DNA from: Flammula alnicola
Lineage: Eukaryota; Basidiomycota; Agaricomycetes; Agaricales; Strophariaceae
Reading direction: 5' to 3'
DNA: 26,935 nucleotides
Assembly: GCA_015499995.1 (NCBI GenBank)
Contig: JADNRV010000525.1
Coordinates: forward strand, 1-26,935
Shown here: one piece after another, positions 9,988 through 19,700 of the stretch
How the letters are laid out: each line of letters starts with the position of its first letter
Numbering within the stretch: position 1 is the first letter of the stretch
Notes under the pieces: model-generated
What the model was told of the DNA's origin: nothing
Seen by the model: only the letters and a program-made list of their open reading frames with translations
The model's database searches: none
Translations under genes and position numbers: made by a program

Positions 9988-10338
9988 CTAACAGCGAGTA
10001 ACTCGGAAAGAAAGAAAAGACTGGAAAGTCTCGCATACCGAATTCCCATTAAAGACTGTTGTAACTTCAGAGCATGCAGAGTCAACGAAGAGCTCGGTGA
10101 ATCCGGGGCTTGTGCACCCGACGAGAGCGAGAGAGCCCCACGTGAGGCCGGTTCCGAAGGCAGGGGCAACACAACCACTACCACCTGCACTGAGGTTGAA
10201 TGCCGTAACCTGGAAAGTGGGCTGAACAGAGCCATCCAAGGCACATTCCTGGCCGAGATATAGTGTGGCAGTGTAGGCGGCGGAGAGTGCGATATGGGCC
10301 GTCACTATGGAAATAATTGGTAGCGCAAAGAACTTCAT
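9988..10338 (-). CDS. Small secreted protein with six cysteines, unknown function
   Basis: Intronless frame of 116 residues from the ATG at 10338. The N-terminus MKFFALPIISIVTAHIALSA is a clear signal peptide with probable cleavage after about residue 18-22. The mature part is Gly/Ser/Thr-rich, with six Cys (ECALD, GCVAP, VGCTSP, SACSE, SVCET and the final residue) and no recognisable fold. Six cysteines suggest three disulfides. Such proteins are common among fungal effector-like and surface proteins, but no role can be assigned. A TATA-like TATAAAAA lies on the minus strand near 10600, about 260 bp upstream, so a 5' UTR intron is possible. One GTG codon upstream of the ATG is in frame and was ignored. 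Confidence 0.7.
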   Translation of the reverse strand: MKFFALPIISIVTAHIALSAAYTATLYLGQECALDGSVQPTFQVTAFNLSAGGSGCVAPAFGTGLTWGSLALVGCTSPGFTELFVDSACSEVTTVFNGNSVCETFQSFLSFRVTRC

Positions 10339-11221
10339 CACTAAATTTCGAAAACATTAGAGGGATACTTAGTTCAGTCTTCTCAGAAATGAAAATAGTA
10401 GCTGCCTGTAGGTAGTAGGTACTAACCGGAAATGACCCTTAAAAGGGACTGTCGACTCGATCAAAGAGCTCCAATTTACGATTGGGACTGGAAACAAACT
10501 CAGATCAGCATGAACTCGAATTCAACGAGCACACAGAAAATCACCGTGTAATTCTGTTAAGAGCCGAATCCTGAAAGGCTCCTGTCGTTCTGAGGCCCTT
10601 TTTATATCTTTCAGAAAATTGTTTTTTTTCCAACTTTCAAATTAATGTCATACAGCCTGGACACAAATGCCAGCCAATTGGTCTCGAAGTTTTGACACCC
10701 ATGGGACTTGTTTCAAGGACCCGTACCCTTGGAAATATATAAGCAATCGGAAGAACCACCCATGGGATTTATTTCAAGGAGTCCTACCTTGGAAATATGT
10801 TTATTATAGAAGCAATCGGAAGAACCACCATCCATGGGATTTGTTTCAAGGAGTCATACCTTGGAAATATGTTTATTATAGAAGCAATCTTGAGAACAAT
10901 CACCAATCCCAGGGCATGTGGTGATAGGTAGGCCAAGGGCAGAGGATTGGGTGATGTAGAGGAGCATAGTCTTCTTGGCCATTCTACTCTTTTACCATTC
11001 TGATGAAAGTATGCGAGCTGCTAACGCTTTCAGCAAATAATCTCATCTTTGACAGGAGTTTTCAGAACAAGACTCCGTCTCAGGATTGAAATCGGGGTAT
11101 AACTATGGCACAGACTCATAGAAGGATAATGGCGATGGTTTAAGTGTATGACATGACAAGCAACATCCATGTAATTTTTGATTTATTTTTAGCCAAGATA
11201 AATTTACTGATGACCCTCAAT
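10339..11221. other. Intergenic with tandem repeat, no supported gene
   Basis: A long spacer between two minus-strand genes. It includes the secreted gene's promoter side, the three-copy repeat at 10695-10905, and the AT-rich 3' side of the cytochrome b5-ACAD gene. The 85-codon open frame at 10667-10924 is the repeat itself and has no other support. Confidence 0.6.
10695..10905. repeat. Three-copy degenerate tandem repeat, 61-72 bp unit
   Basis: Copies are marked by ATGGGA at 10701, 10762 and 10834, so the spacings are 61 and 72 bp. Each unit has CCATGGGA-Y-TT, TTTCAAGGA, CCTTGGAAATAT and AGAAGCAATC-type blocks. Copies 2 and 3 are nearly identical and both carry GTTTATTATAG. Copy 1 lacks that 11-bp block, which explains the spacing difference. 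No element ends seen. Confidence 0.8.
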
Positions 11222-13656
11222 CTACAACCTCGCATCGCGGGGCATCTTTTTCAGAGCCTGGCGGACTCCCAGGTCTGCCAGGACATCTTCGGCTCCAGCA
11301 AGGACTAAAAAAAAGGAAAGGGTGATCAGCGGACAATCCTTTTGAAATCCTATGCACGAATACTCACTAGCATCGAAACCAGACGTTCGGTGATACTGAA
11401 AAAAGCAGGTGAGCAGATTGAGCGGGACCACGGCGTATACGAGGGCGAAAAAATAGCAAACTCACGTTCTCGATGAATTTACCCATACCAGTCACTGTGA
11501 TAGCGCGCCCACCGAAGATCTGGGTGGCATCTATGATTCGAAGGGGTGAAGGTTAGAGAAACATCGCTGGCAGCCCGAGAGGTGCTCATACCTTCTGCAG
11601 TTTCACGGCCCGAGCGAGATATGAATCTGTTACAAAAATGAAGAAAGGAAAGGTGGCTTCTCTCGGCTACAATTCAGAAATGGGAGAGAAAGGACGCACT
11701 GTTTGAGGAGACCAATAGGACCGGCCAGTTTATCAGACTGCTCCTTGTAGCTCATCTGATTGATGTGATGTGAGTTAATTTTACGGACGGAGGAGCAACA
11801 TTTATCCAGCATACCTTGTTCATTTGATGGGTAATGTTCTCAAACCAATTCTGGCACGCTTCCACACGGGATATCATGTTTGCAAGCTTCGCTCTGATAA
11901 CAGGCTGTGCCGTCAAAGGCTTTCCAAAGACGATGCGCTGAGTCGACCACCTAATTGAAAAAAAAATGTTAGGCGGTGACTGCATCGAGTTTTAGTCTGA
12001 TACTCACTTCAAGGACTCTTCGACCACCAGTCGTTGCGCCGAGAGGGAAGTCGCAGAGACCATCCACCGCTCGTGGTTGAAATTGGACAGAATGACTGAC
12101 ATGCCCGCACCAACCTGACCTAAAGTATTGGAAACGGGAACTCGTACCTACACCAAGAATATTTATCAGAATAGACTGTACAGACACGGACATAATGATG
12201 ACATATACTTTATCGAATGTCACGAAAGCTGTGCCGGCGACTGAAGAATATGCAGTCTTGATGGGCTTGGTGGAAACTCCTGGGCCCCTCTCAATAAGGA
12301 TCACAGTGAATCCGGTCTAGAAAACAGTGAGTAAACACCGTACACAAATGGTCGAAATGACTGACCTCTGTCTTGCAACCGGTGGTGAAGTAGTCTGCAA
12401 ATGTTCCGTTCGTAATCCACCTGGAACATAGATCCCCTCAACATTTGATAATGACGACCAATGAACAACGTACTTCTTGGTTCCAGTAATAACCCAGTAG
12501 TCTCCATCTCGCACGGCAGTTGTCTGCAAACCACCGACATCACTACCAGCGAATGCCTCGCTGATGGCAAGAGCGACGTATTTTTTCCCAGCCAAAGCCT
12601 GGCAAGTCGGAAGCGCATCACGTTAGAAATAAAGAAGCAGGGAACGAGTTAAAATTCAGAATTTACGTACATCGGGCACGACCTTTTCATAAAGCTCGGG
12701 GGTGCCATAATTCAACACAGGGGGCAAACCGATGACCAAACCAGCAAGCAGACCATCGACAACAGCTCTGCTGCTGACGCGGGCAAGCTCGGCATGGATG
12801 ATAGCCTAAATCACAAGTGAGTTCACGACATCACAGTGGTCTAGTTTGCTGAGACTCTCACTTCGTGGAAGTAATCAAACTCTTCAGATTTCACGATACC
12901 ACCCATAAGGGTGCGGCCCTTGAGGTGCCTTCCGGGTCCGAGACGCATAGCGATGATGTTCGTCTGGCTAAATCACGATGAGTGCTTGGAAAAATAGTGA
13001 AGTACAACAACATACGCCATCTTGTCCACAACCTCCTGAGAGATCTTCTTGCCGCTCTCTTCGCACTTGACGGATTCAGGTTGAACGACAGTAGTGAAGA
13101 ACTCTCGGACAGCAGTCTGGAATTTCCTGTGGTTGTCAGAGTAGTATGGACTGAAATAACCCTTGCTGAGCCATGTTGGCTCGCCGTAGGGCACTCGGCT
13201 GAGCTCTCCGGGTGCAGGGGCTCTGATCTGTTCCTTTTGCCCTTGAACAGTTCCGATTTGGAGTCGCTTGTACTGGGGTCGCAGAAGAACTTCATGTCGA
13301 TGGAGACCAAAGAACACTTGTGTGGCATCCTTTCCGGCTACTCGCGTGGTTTAGACATTGAGAAGACGTCATATTCGCGCAAAGGTCCTCACCGACGGAC
13401 TCCGCGTACAGCACGTTTGCACCTCCGGGATGGAGATTGGCGAATTTGGAGACATTGTACACTTTCGCATCTACGACAATCCACTGAAGACACGAGTTGT
13501 TCAATATGTGTATACGAGGCTTTGGGGTCACAGTCTACCCACCACATCGCCTTCCTTGTTGTGCTGTAATTCGACAGAGTTCAGCAAAATATTTATGTGT
13601 GACTGAGGAGGACGTACTTGAGCAATTTCATCCAAGGTGTACTCTTTGGACGCCAT
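11222..13656 (-). CDS. Cytochrome b5-acyl-CoA dehydrogenase fusion
   Basis: Sixteen exons: 13656-13618, 13563-13543, 13483-13393, 13337-13016, 12967-12862, 12805-12671, 12598-12474, 12420-12366, 12316-12209, 12147-12008, 11950-11815, 11755-11700, 11626-11592, 11530-11466, 11395-11368 and 11304-11222. They encode 514 residues, all in phase. Residues 1-90 form a cytochrome b5 domain with FANLHPGGANVL (heme His38) and a second heme His at 63 or 65 (FFGLHRHEV). From about 110 an acyl-CoA dehydrogenase follows, with AISEAFAGSDVGGL, GTKKWITNGTFADYF, NFNHERWM, QIFGGRAITVTGMGKFIEN and a closing GAEDVLADLGVRQ in place of the YEGTS helix. This architecture is known in fungi. The heme domain may take part in electron transfer during oxidation of a CoA ester, but the substrate is unknown. 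No clear targeting peptide is seen, so cytosolic or peroxisomal location is open. Confidence 0.9.
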
Positions 13657-14003
13657 CGTATTATGCAGTGTGAGAGGAAAAGGCAGAGGATGGTTGTAGT
13701 AACTGTTCACGAATGGTGCCCCGCCTGGCCCCGCCCCGGCTATCGAAATGCACCCGTTCCGATTGGGGGATTCACGGTTTCAACTTTCCAGAGTCCTATT
13801 TCATTTTGATTTCGGGCTTCCGAATCGGTTTCTTGTTCTGCCGCTCGCCTTGACCAACAACTAAACTGTCAGACTAACAATGATCTATTCTGCGGTGCCA
13901 GTGTGCCACTAATTTATTGATACAGGAAACGGGTCATCTTTTCCCTTTTCATACACTACACATCTGTCAGAAGCTTGCAAGGACCCACTCATTCCCAATG
14001 AGA
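13657..14003. promoter_or_regulatory. Upstream region of the cytochrome b5-ACAD gene with GC boxes and CCAAT
   Basis: GC-rich blocks CCCCGCCTGGCCCCGCCCC lie at about 13719-13737. CCAAT on the minus strand (ATTGG near 13762-13766) is about 105 bp upstream of the start codon, a usual distance. The remainder to the kinase remnant shows no frame with coding bias. Confidence 0.4.
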
Positions 14004-14993
14004 TTAGGCGCGCTTGGCCTTGTCGATTGTAAGAGTTGATTTGATGAAAGCCGCGGGTGAAGGAATGTCTTCGTTTGACAGCTTGTTGCTCGAGGACAAA
14101 AGTTCTTCGAGATTTGGTGTGGTTTTCGCAGACGAAGATGATGAAAAGAGTAGGGTGCCGGTGAGAAAGAGAACGCACGGCAGCGCCCATGTGCTCCTTG
14201 GCGGAGAGACATCGTCTTGTTCTTGACGAGCTGAGAGAACACCTGAGTTCATTGCAAAATCAAGGAAATTGGACAGTACCATGTCCCAGATTGCTCAAAT
14301 ATTGATCTGCGATCTCTTCTTCAGACCTGAGTGCGAAAGGTTGGGATTTGACAACCTTGTAGGTGGCGCCATCGGCTCCGATCATCTCCTCAACTGGGGC
14401 CCTCGGGGATGCCTCGAGAAGAGCCTTTATCTCTGGTCCCTGTTGAGGCGCGGAAAATAGAATATTATCGGCGGTGACGGCTGGGACTTGTACGAGCATC
14501 GGCACGTAATCGAGACGACATCAAGCGCACCTCCAAGAACATTGTTTTTCTTGGACAGATCAACGAGTGGCTCCAGGACGCCAGCCGCGATCCTCTTGAC
14601 GACAGCCACAGGCGAGGAACCTCCAGATTCTGCACGGAATGATTCGACAGAGGAGCCCAGGACGTGAAAAACAAGAGCAAGATGTTTTCCCTTGACACTT
14701 TCTTCGTAGAAGCTGGGACGAAGAGACGGAGAGAGAGTGGAATCTGGCTTTGAGTGGACCTTGGAGAAGATCGCGCTCGTTGGTGGACAAGGAGTCCTGA
14801 GTAGCGGCCATGGTATTTTAATAGCTTCGATATTGTCAGGATCCTCGGAATCGACTGCAAGTCAGGTGGAAGAACGTGGTCCCCAACCTAACTTGCGTAG
14901 GATGGTCCATCGACCATTGTGCAGTGTTCCTCCGGGTTGGCCAATAAAGTAGTCAACTGGGGCGTCGAGATGTTCTTCAGGGAAGGACGACAT
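14004..14993 (-). pseudogene. Decayed SRPK-like serine/threonine kinase
   Basis: Homology to the SRPK-like kinases common in Agaricomycetes is spread over several frames. It starts at 14993 with FPEEHLDAPVDYFIGQPGG, then RWTILRKLGWGPRSST (glycine-rich loop). An in-frame TGA at 14864-14862 falls where this family has Trp. LAVDSEDPDNIEAIKI (the VAIK-like Lys) follows. A frame change near 14815 leads to AATQDSLSTNERDLLQGPL. Another precedes HLALVFHVLGSSVESF and VVKRIAAGVLEPLVDL. A further change leads to ADNILFSAP, then EIKALLEASPRAPVEE, then YLSNLGHG, where the DFG-type Asp is Asn. A stop lies near 14275. The end is WALPCVLFLTGTLLF and FIKSTLTIDKAKRA. No HRD catalytic loop is recognisable. With this many stops, shifts and lost residues an active kinase is unlikely. 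Unusual introns cannot fully explain it. Confidence 0.75.
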
Positions 14994-15571
14994 GTGGTTG
15001 AGAAGTTTCGACTCGGAGGAGTAATGAAAGGATTGCTACAACTTGAAGTATATCTGCATAAATGGGGTATCACCGCAGCCCACTTGGGTGCTGATGCATG
15101 GCGCTCGGCAATGGTCCCTGGCCTTGCATAGCCGCTTTGCACAAGGAGTATGCAAAGTAATTATATACATATGGGTTTCGAAAATCGGTGGTAGCGTACC
15201 CAGTACGGGACTTTTGAGTTTCGAACAAGGTTTGATGGCATCACCGAAAATGCCGTTTGAAACTCCGCAAACTTCGGGATCTTTTGGGATGGTGAGCGGA
15301 TCCGGACTCCGACCAGGTGTGCGGACCGGACCTCACGCACTTTAGCGCCCACCGCCAGCCACCACGGGCTCCGTCATTTGGTTCCCATCAGAGCCGGTAT
15401 GCTACTCCGCCGCATTCAGAACATCTTGTACGTTCTCAAAAATGATATATCTCATGTTCTAGAGGTCGCATAGCATATGTGAGAAAGTGTTTGAGCTGTC
15501 AGTCTGAGAGGCTAAGTAGTTCCAGGGGGGGGGCGAGATTCAAAATTGCAAGTCGGTATATTTCTTTTGAA

Positions 15572-15608
15572 ACTCCCGGCTGTCATACTATCACTGACGG
15601 CCGGGAGT
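15572..15608. promoter_or_regulatory. 14-bp inverted repeat upstream of secreted-protein gene
   Basis: ACTCCCGGCTGTCA at 15572-15585 and TGACGGCCGGGAGT at 15595-15608 are reverse complements with one mismatch, separated by 9 nt. It sits about 220 bp upstream of the next start codon. It contains CCGGC/GCCGG half-sites of the kind bound by dimeric Zn2Cys6 regulators. An operator role is inferred. A chance hairpin or small element remnant is the alternative. Confidence 0.5.
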
Positions 15609-15705
15609 ACCTTAGTGCGCGAACTTGAGCCGCGTCAATCGGATTCATCACAGCCCACTGGTCAAAGGCTCGAATTTAAACTTATCCAGTGCTTTGCTGC
15701 TTCGG

Positions 15706-15713
15706 CTATAAAT
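15706..15713 (+). promoter_or_regulatory. TATA box
   Basis: CTATAAAT lies in a GC-mixed context, about 113 bp upstream of the ATG of the secreted protein. The distance fits a transcript with a roughly 80-nt leader. Confidence 0.5.
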
Positions 15714-15825
15714 GCAGAGCGAATTCGAATGAAATCTTCAGCCGCGCTCCATCCCTCGTTTGTTTTGTGCTGGCCACTAAACAACACTCGAAGTCTATCA
15801 TTCAAATCTCCTTCAAATAATCATT

Positions 15826-16455
15826 ATGCGTGTTTCCTCCATCCTTACCTTGGCCACCGCCCTTTTGGGAGCAGTTTCTGCACTTACCGTGGCGGTCAAA
15901 CGCTCAGATATCGATTCTCTAGAGTGAGTAACGTCCTTTTGGTGATAAATTCTCACATACTAAACGATTTTGCGGTCTTGAAGCTTGCTTGTGGCGCGGG
16001 CACCAGCGCCAAATAATCCCATAAAATTCAGCAAGGGTGCTAAAGAAAAAATGACTGTTAAGCTTGGCCTTGCCAAGGGAAGCCCCGAGCGTAAGGCGGT
16101 CAAAGAATACCACAGGAAGATTGTCGCTGAAGAAATGGCAAAGAATGGCGCAGACACGGCGCAAGTTATGTAAGTTCCTAGCTGCAACTTGGGGTGTTTT
16201 GAGTGGCGTATTCAAAGTTGATGATATTTTAGACACTTGGCGCACATAAAAGGATCTAAGGATCCGAGGCTGCACGTCACGGCTGCGTTCTGGGATAGTG
16301 CTAACAAGAAGATGAAGAGCACGTATGGAATCCCGCCTAAGAAAGGCGATCAACACCACGTATATGCCGATCACCATCCTGTCGATCCAACCTACTTGGC
16401 CGCCGTTAACAAAGCTGGAGGGACACTACGAAGGAGATCCTACGACTCGGAGTAG
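15826..16455 (+). CDS. Secreted protein of unknown function with possible Kex2 site
   Basis: Three exons: 15826-15923, 15984-16169 and 16233-16455, giving 168 residues. MRVSSILTLATALLGAVSAL is a signal peptide. It is followed by TVAVKR, a Lys-Arg pair at about 25-26 that could be cut by Kex2. The mature part is basic and rich in Lys, Ala and His, with KFSKGAKEKMTVKLGLAKG, a HLAHIKGSKDPRLHVTAAFW core and HHVYADHHPVDPTYL near the end. It has no cysteine, which separates it from disulfide-stabilised effectors. I do not recognise the family. The exon joins keep phase, use good GT..AG sites and leave one uninterrupted frame. Confidence 0.75.
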
Positions 16456-16766
16456 CTTCTTATGAGTGGGCGCCGTTGTTATTTGGTTGTTATGTAGTTT
16501 ATTACTGTCCAAATCAATGAGTTTTGGACTTCGATATTGGAGAAGCTACGGATACTCATAGCATCAATGGCTAGCGGACCTAATTGGGATTCGAGTCGGA
16601 AAATTAAAGCCAGCTTAGAAGCAAAAAGCAGAAGCAAGATAAATTCTAACAGCATAGGTAAACAATACAATCCTAACTAAAAAGAACAGGTAAAAAGTAG
16701 TATGGGCTTCGCGTATAATTTTAATAGCAGGGCCAATGGGGTATCTAGTCAACAAAATATTACTGT
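16456..16766. other. Intergenic between convergent 3' ends
   Basis: AT-rich spacer between the secreted-protein gene and the end of RAD16. The minus-strand frame here is open up to 16615 as a continuation of the RAD16 reading frame, but splicing to the stop at 16767 gives a better ending. Nothing else seen. Confidence 0.5.
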
Positions 16767-16772
16767 TTATAA
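16767..16772 (-). other. 6-nt coding part of the final RAD16 exon (one Leu codon and stop)
   Basis: LGFLFR is followed by a strong GTGAGT donor. A 52-nt intron with a GCTGAAT branch and a CCCAG acceptor leads to TTATAA, giving the usual Rad16 ending FLFRL and stop. Reading through the donor would add about 70 residues unlike the family. Confidence 0.65.
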
Positions 16773-19700
16773 CTGGGTTGTAATTCAGCAGCATGAACAG
16801 ATCAGGATAAGGGTATCCACTCACTCTAAAGAGGAAGCCCAACTGTAAGAATTTATAATTTAAGTAATCAGTAAAACGAAACTAGAACCGAAAACATGAA
16901 GCATATATACGCACATCTTCTGGTGTAAGTCTACCCATGGCCTACAGACAGTTTTGTCATTACCATTCAATGAAAAAAGACAATAAAGTAACGTACTGAA
17001 TCATCCGCAGACAGCGTGGCGTCGACCATGGCACTCTTTTTCTCTTGGAGCTATGAAATATCTTGAGTAACTAATTTCCTCAGATAGCATGTCATCAGCT
17101 CACCTGAACGATACGACTCTCTATGCTATCTTCGACCACAAGTTTGATAGCCTGCACGGGCCTTCGTTGGCCTAGACGATGGATACGATCCATCGCCTCT
17201 GTACGCTGCATAAATATCAATATGAAAGAAACAGCCTTAAAACATACGATATTCGACCTGAATTGGGTGTTGGATGAGCAGATATCCCAAAGAAAGAAGG
17301 TAGGAACATACAGCGGGATTCCACCAGCTATCCATCAGGTAAACACGAGAAGCCTCGGTTAAGTTCAGAGCAACGCCTCCAGCCTTCAAGCTGACAAGGA
17401 ATACAGTTACATCAACATTATTCACTGCAAAGGTAATCTATCAACAGATGTCAGTAGACGGAATAAGAATGGTTAACATACTGAAGTGTTTGATAGTAGC
17501 ATCTCGGGCTTGCGGAGACATGGTTCCTTCCAATCGACAGATCTACAGCGAATTCAGATCTTGCGAGTCCAAAAGAGGATTTCTTAACCCACATTAAAAC
17601 CAGCCTTCTGCAGCCTGAAGGCGATCAAGTCCAAGAAGTTGACGAACTGGCTAAACACTAGACTCTTGGTTGTAGCATCTTGCATGCGCAGGTTGCTCAA
17701 CTCCTCCACTAGTGCCTCAATCTTCGAAGACGAACGCCAATTGTCGAGATTGAGTCGTCCGAGAATTCCTTGACGCATATTAGCAACACTTTCGGCAAGC
17801 TCCAGCGCCGGCGACTCTAAATCTATCGTCAAGGGTAGGTGACAAACAGGACACGCAGGCTGTGGAATGAACAATAGTTGAGCATACCCAATGTTGAAAT
17901 AACACCAGATGAACACGTACATGAGTTTCCAACGCAGCTTCAAGGTATTGCCTGATGCATTCCCGATCAAATATGTGTCGGCATTTCGACTGGATCGCAT
18001 CTTCTGCTATATCGTTGCAGATACGACAGACGGTCGCTTCACCGTCAGTGTCAGCAACGAACTTCGCTGCATTGGTCTTGCTGCGAAGTACGAGATCGGG
18101 ATGACATGCCATTTGTCTCATTCGAGTGAGCCTGCGTCGTACATTATGGTCAGAGCCTTGCTGATATAAACCTTGTAGATCGGAACTTACAAGCTGAAGA
18201 TGTTGGAGTAATCTGAGGAAGTCAAAAGAATGTAAGAATAGGAACACAACGTTGAGTGAAAATGACCAACTATTGAGAACAGTGCCGTGGTCGAGATAAG
18301 TGTTGAACTGCCGTTTTGCATCCGAAAACAAGGACAGATAAAGTTCTTTCTCCTCGGGACTGAAGTAATCTCGCCGAACAATGACAGTGCGAGGTGGTAA
18401 ACCCAAGTCATCTGCTTTTTGGAGCTATCGATAGGCGCGTTAGCAACTATACCAACATCGCAATATTTCAGCTTTGCAGACCTTCGTCCTGCGAAGCATC
18501 ATACGGTCCAGAAGAATTTTGAGCTTCTTGAACGCATTCCTTCCAGGACCCTCCATGCCGTGTTTTTGGATCGGCGTAAGAATTTCCGTGTTCCAAAAGC
18601 AGGTCTAGAAATATGTTGTCAGAAGGACATTCAAATGAAGGATTAAGACTCACATGTTGCATGGGGCTATGGCCACAATCTGCAATTAAGATATTGAGTA
18701 CTTATGCCCATCGGTTCACATTTGACAAAAATCCTACCGTCGCATGATCTCTTGTCACTGAAACTCCAGTGAAGAGATTTACATTCACACAGTTTACCTG
18801 AAAAGAAGCTGTAAGTTCTCAAGATGAATGCAAGCACATCGAGCATCTTACAGAAGTAGTAAGAGAACGGATCACCACCCAAGAATCGGACGAGACTGTA
18901 AAGTTCTCCAACGCGATTCTGGAGCGGAGTACCGGAAAGACACCAGCGATAATTCGCCTGCAGCTCGAAAGCTGCTTTGGCTGTATTCGTAGAGCGTTCT
19001 TTGATGTTGTGGGCTTCGTCGAGAACTACTCTATTCCAATGGACCTGATGGACGGGCGACTTCTCCTTGACAATCATACCCTTCCGCTTGAAGCCGCTCT
19101 GCTGCTTTCGGAAGCAACTGGAGGATGTTCCGATAGAATCAGAAGGTATCACCAACTTAAATAATGGATTGAACTTTACCTTTCGAGAATTGCATATGTT
19201 GTCAGAACCACGTCGTACTTCTTCAGTTCTGCAGCATCAGACTCGCGAGAACTTCCATGCCACACAAGCACCTTCAACCCATCCGTATGAGTCGCAATTT
19301 CGTTTCTCCATTGCATAATGGCTACTGTAGGGCTACAACACAAAATGCGAACGGATTAGCGCTAAGGCGAAGGAGAAGAATCAGGTTACACACGCAACGA
19401 CGAGATTAGGCTTTGAGCCATCGGAAACGAACAAAGCTATGATTTGGATGGTTTTTCCCATTCTAGGAGTAAGAGATGGTCAAATTGAAAGAAGGAAAGA
19501 ACGATGCGCTCAAATGTCTCGTACCCCATCTCATCCTATTCCCATAGTTAGTCATATTAATAGAAATTCGTTTTAAAAAAATATTAACCGCAAGCATACC
19601 ACCTCGCCAAATTCCCGTTTCTTGTTTCCTCATCCAAAAAAGACTCTCTTGCTGGAAGGGAAGTAATGTTAGCTTCAGATTTGCAGGTTGTTCTGCCTTC

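Larger units (their letters stand above)
14994..15825. other. Intergenic, promoter side of a secreted-protein gene
   Basis: Long spacer with an open frame 15142-14888 (-) that overlaps the kinase start in another frame. Its RNFSTTCRPS may be a shifted N-terminus of the dead kinase. The stretch also holds an eight-G run near 15525, the hairpin at 15572-15608, and a TATA box for the downstream secreted gene. No other gene supported. Confidence 0.5.

Noticed and set aside
10667..10924. Open frame over the tandem repeat as a gene
   Set aside because: The frame is explained by two near-identical repeat units, and copy 1 starts in another phase.
2431..13656. A metabolic gene cluster of acyl-CoA, heme and peptidase functions
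   Set aside because: The genes serve separate pathways, lie on both strands and are interleaved with SPT4. There is no transporter, regulator or backbone enzyme tying them together.
14862..14864. In-frame TGA of the kinase as selenocysteine or a recoded Trp
   Set aside because: Other genes here use TGA as a normal stop, fungi generally lack selenocysteine insertion, and the kinase has further frame breaks, so decay is simpler.
16615..16842. Read-through C-terminus of RAD16 to the stop at 16615
   Set aside because: The sequence after LGFLFR is unlike Rad16, and a strong GTGAGT donor with a CCCAG acceptor gives the usual ending.
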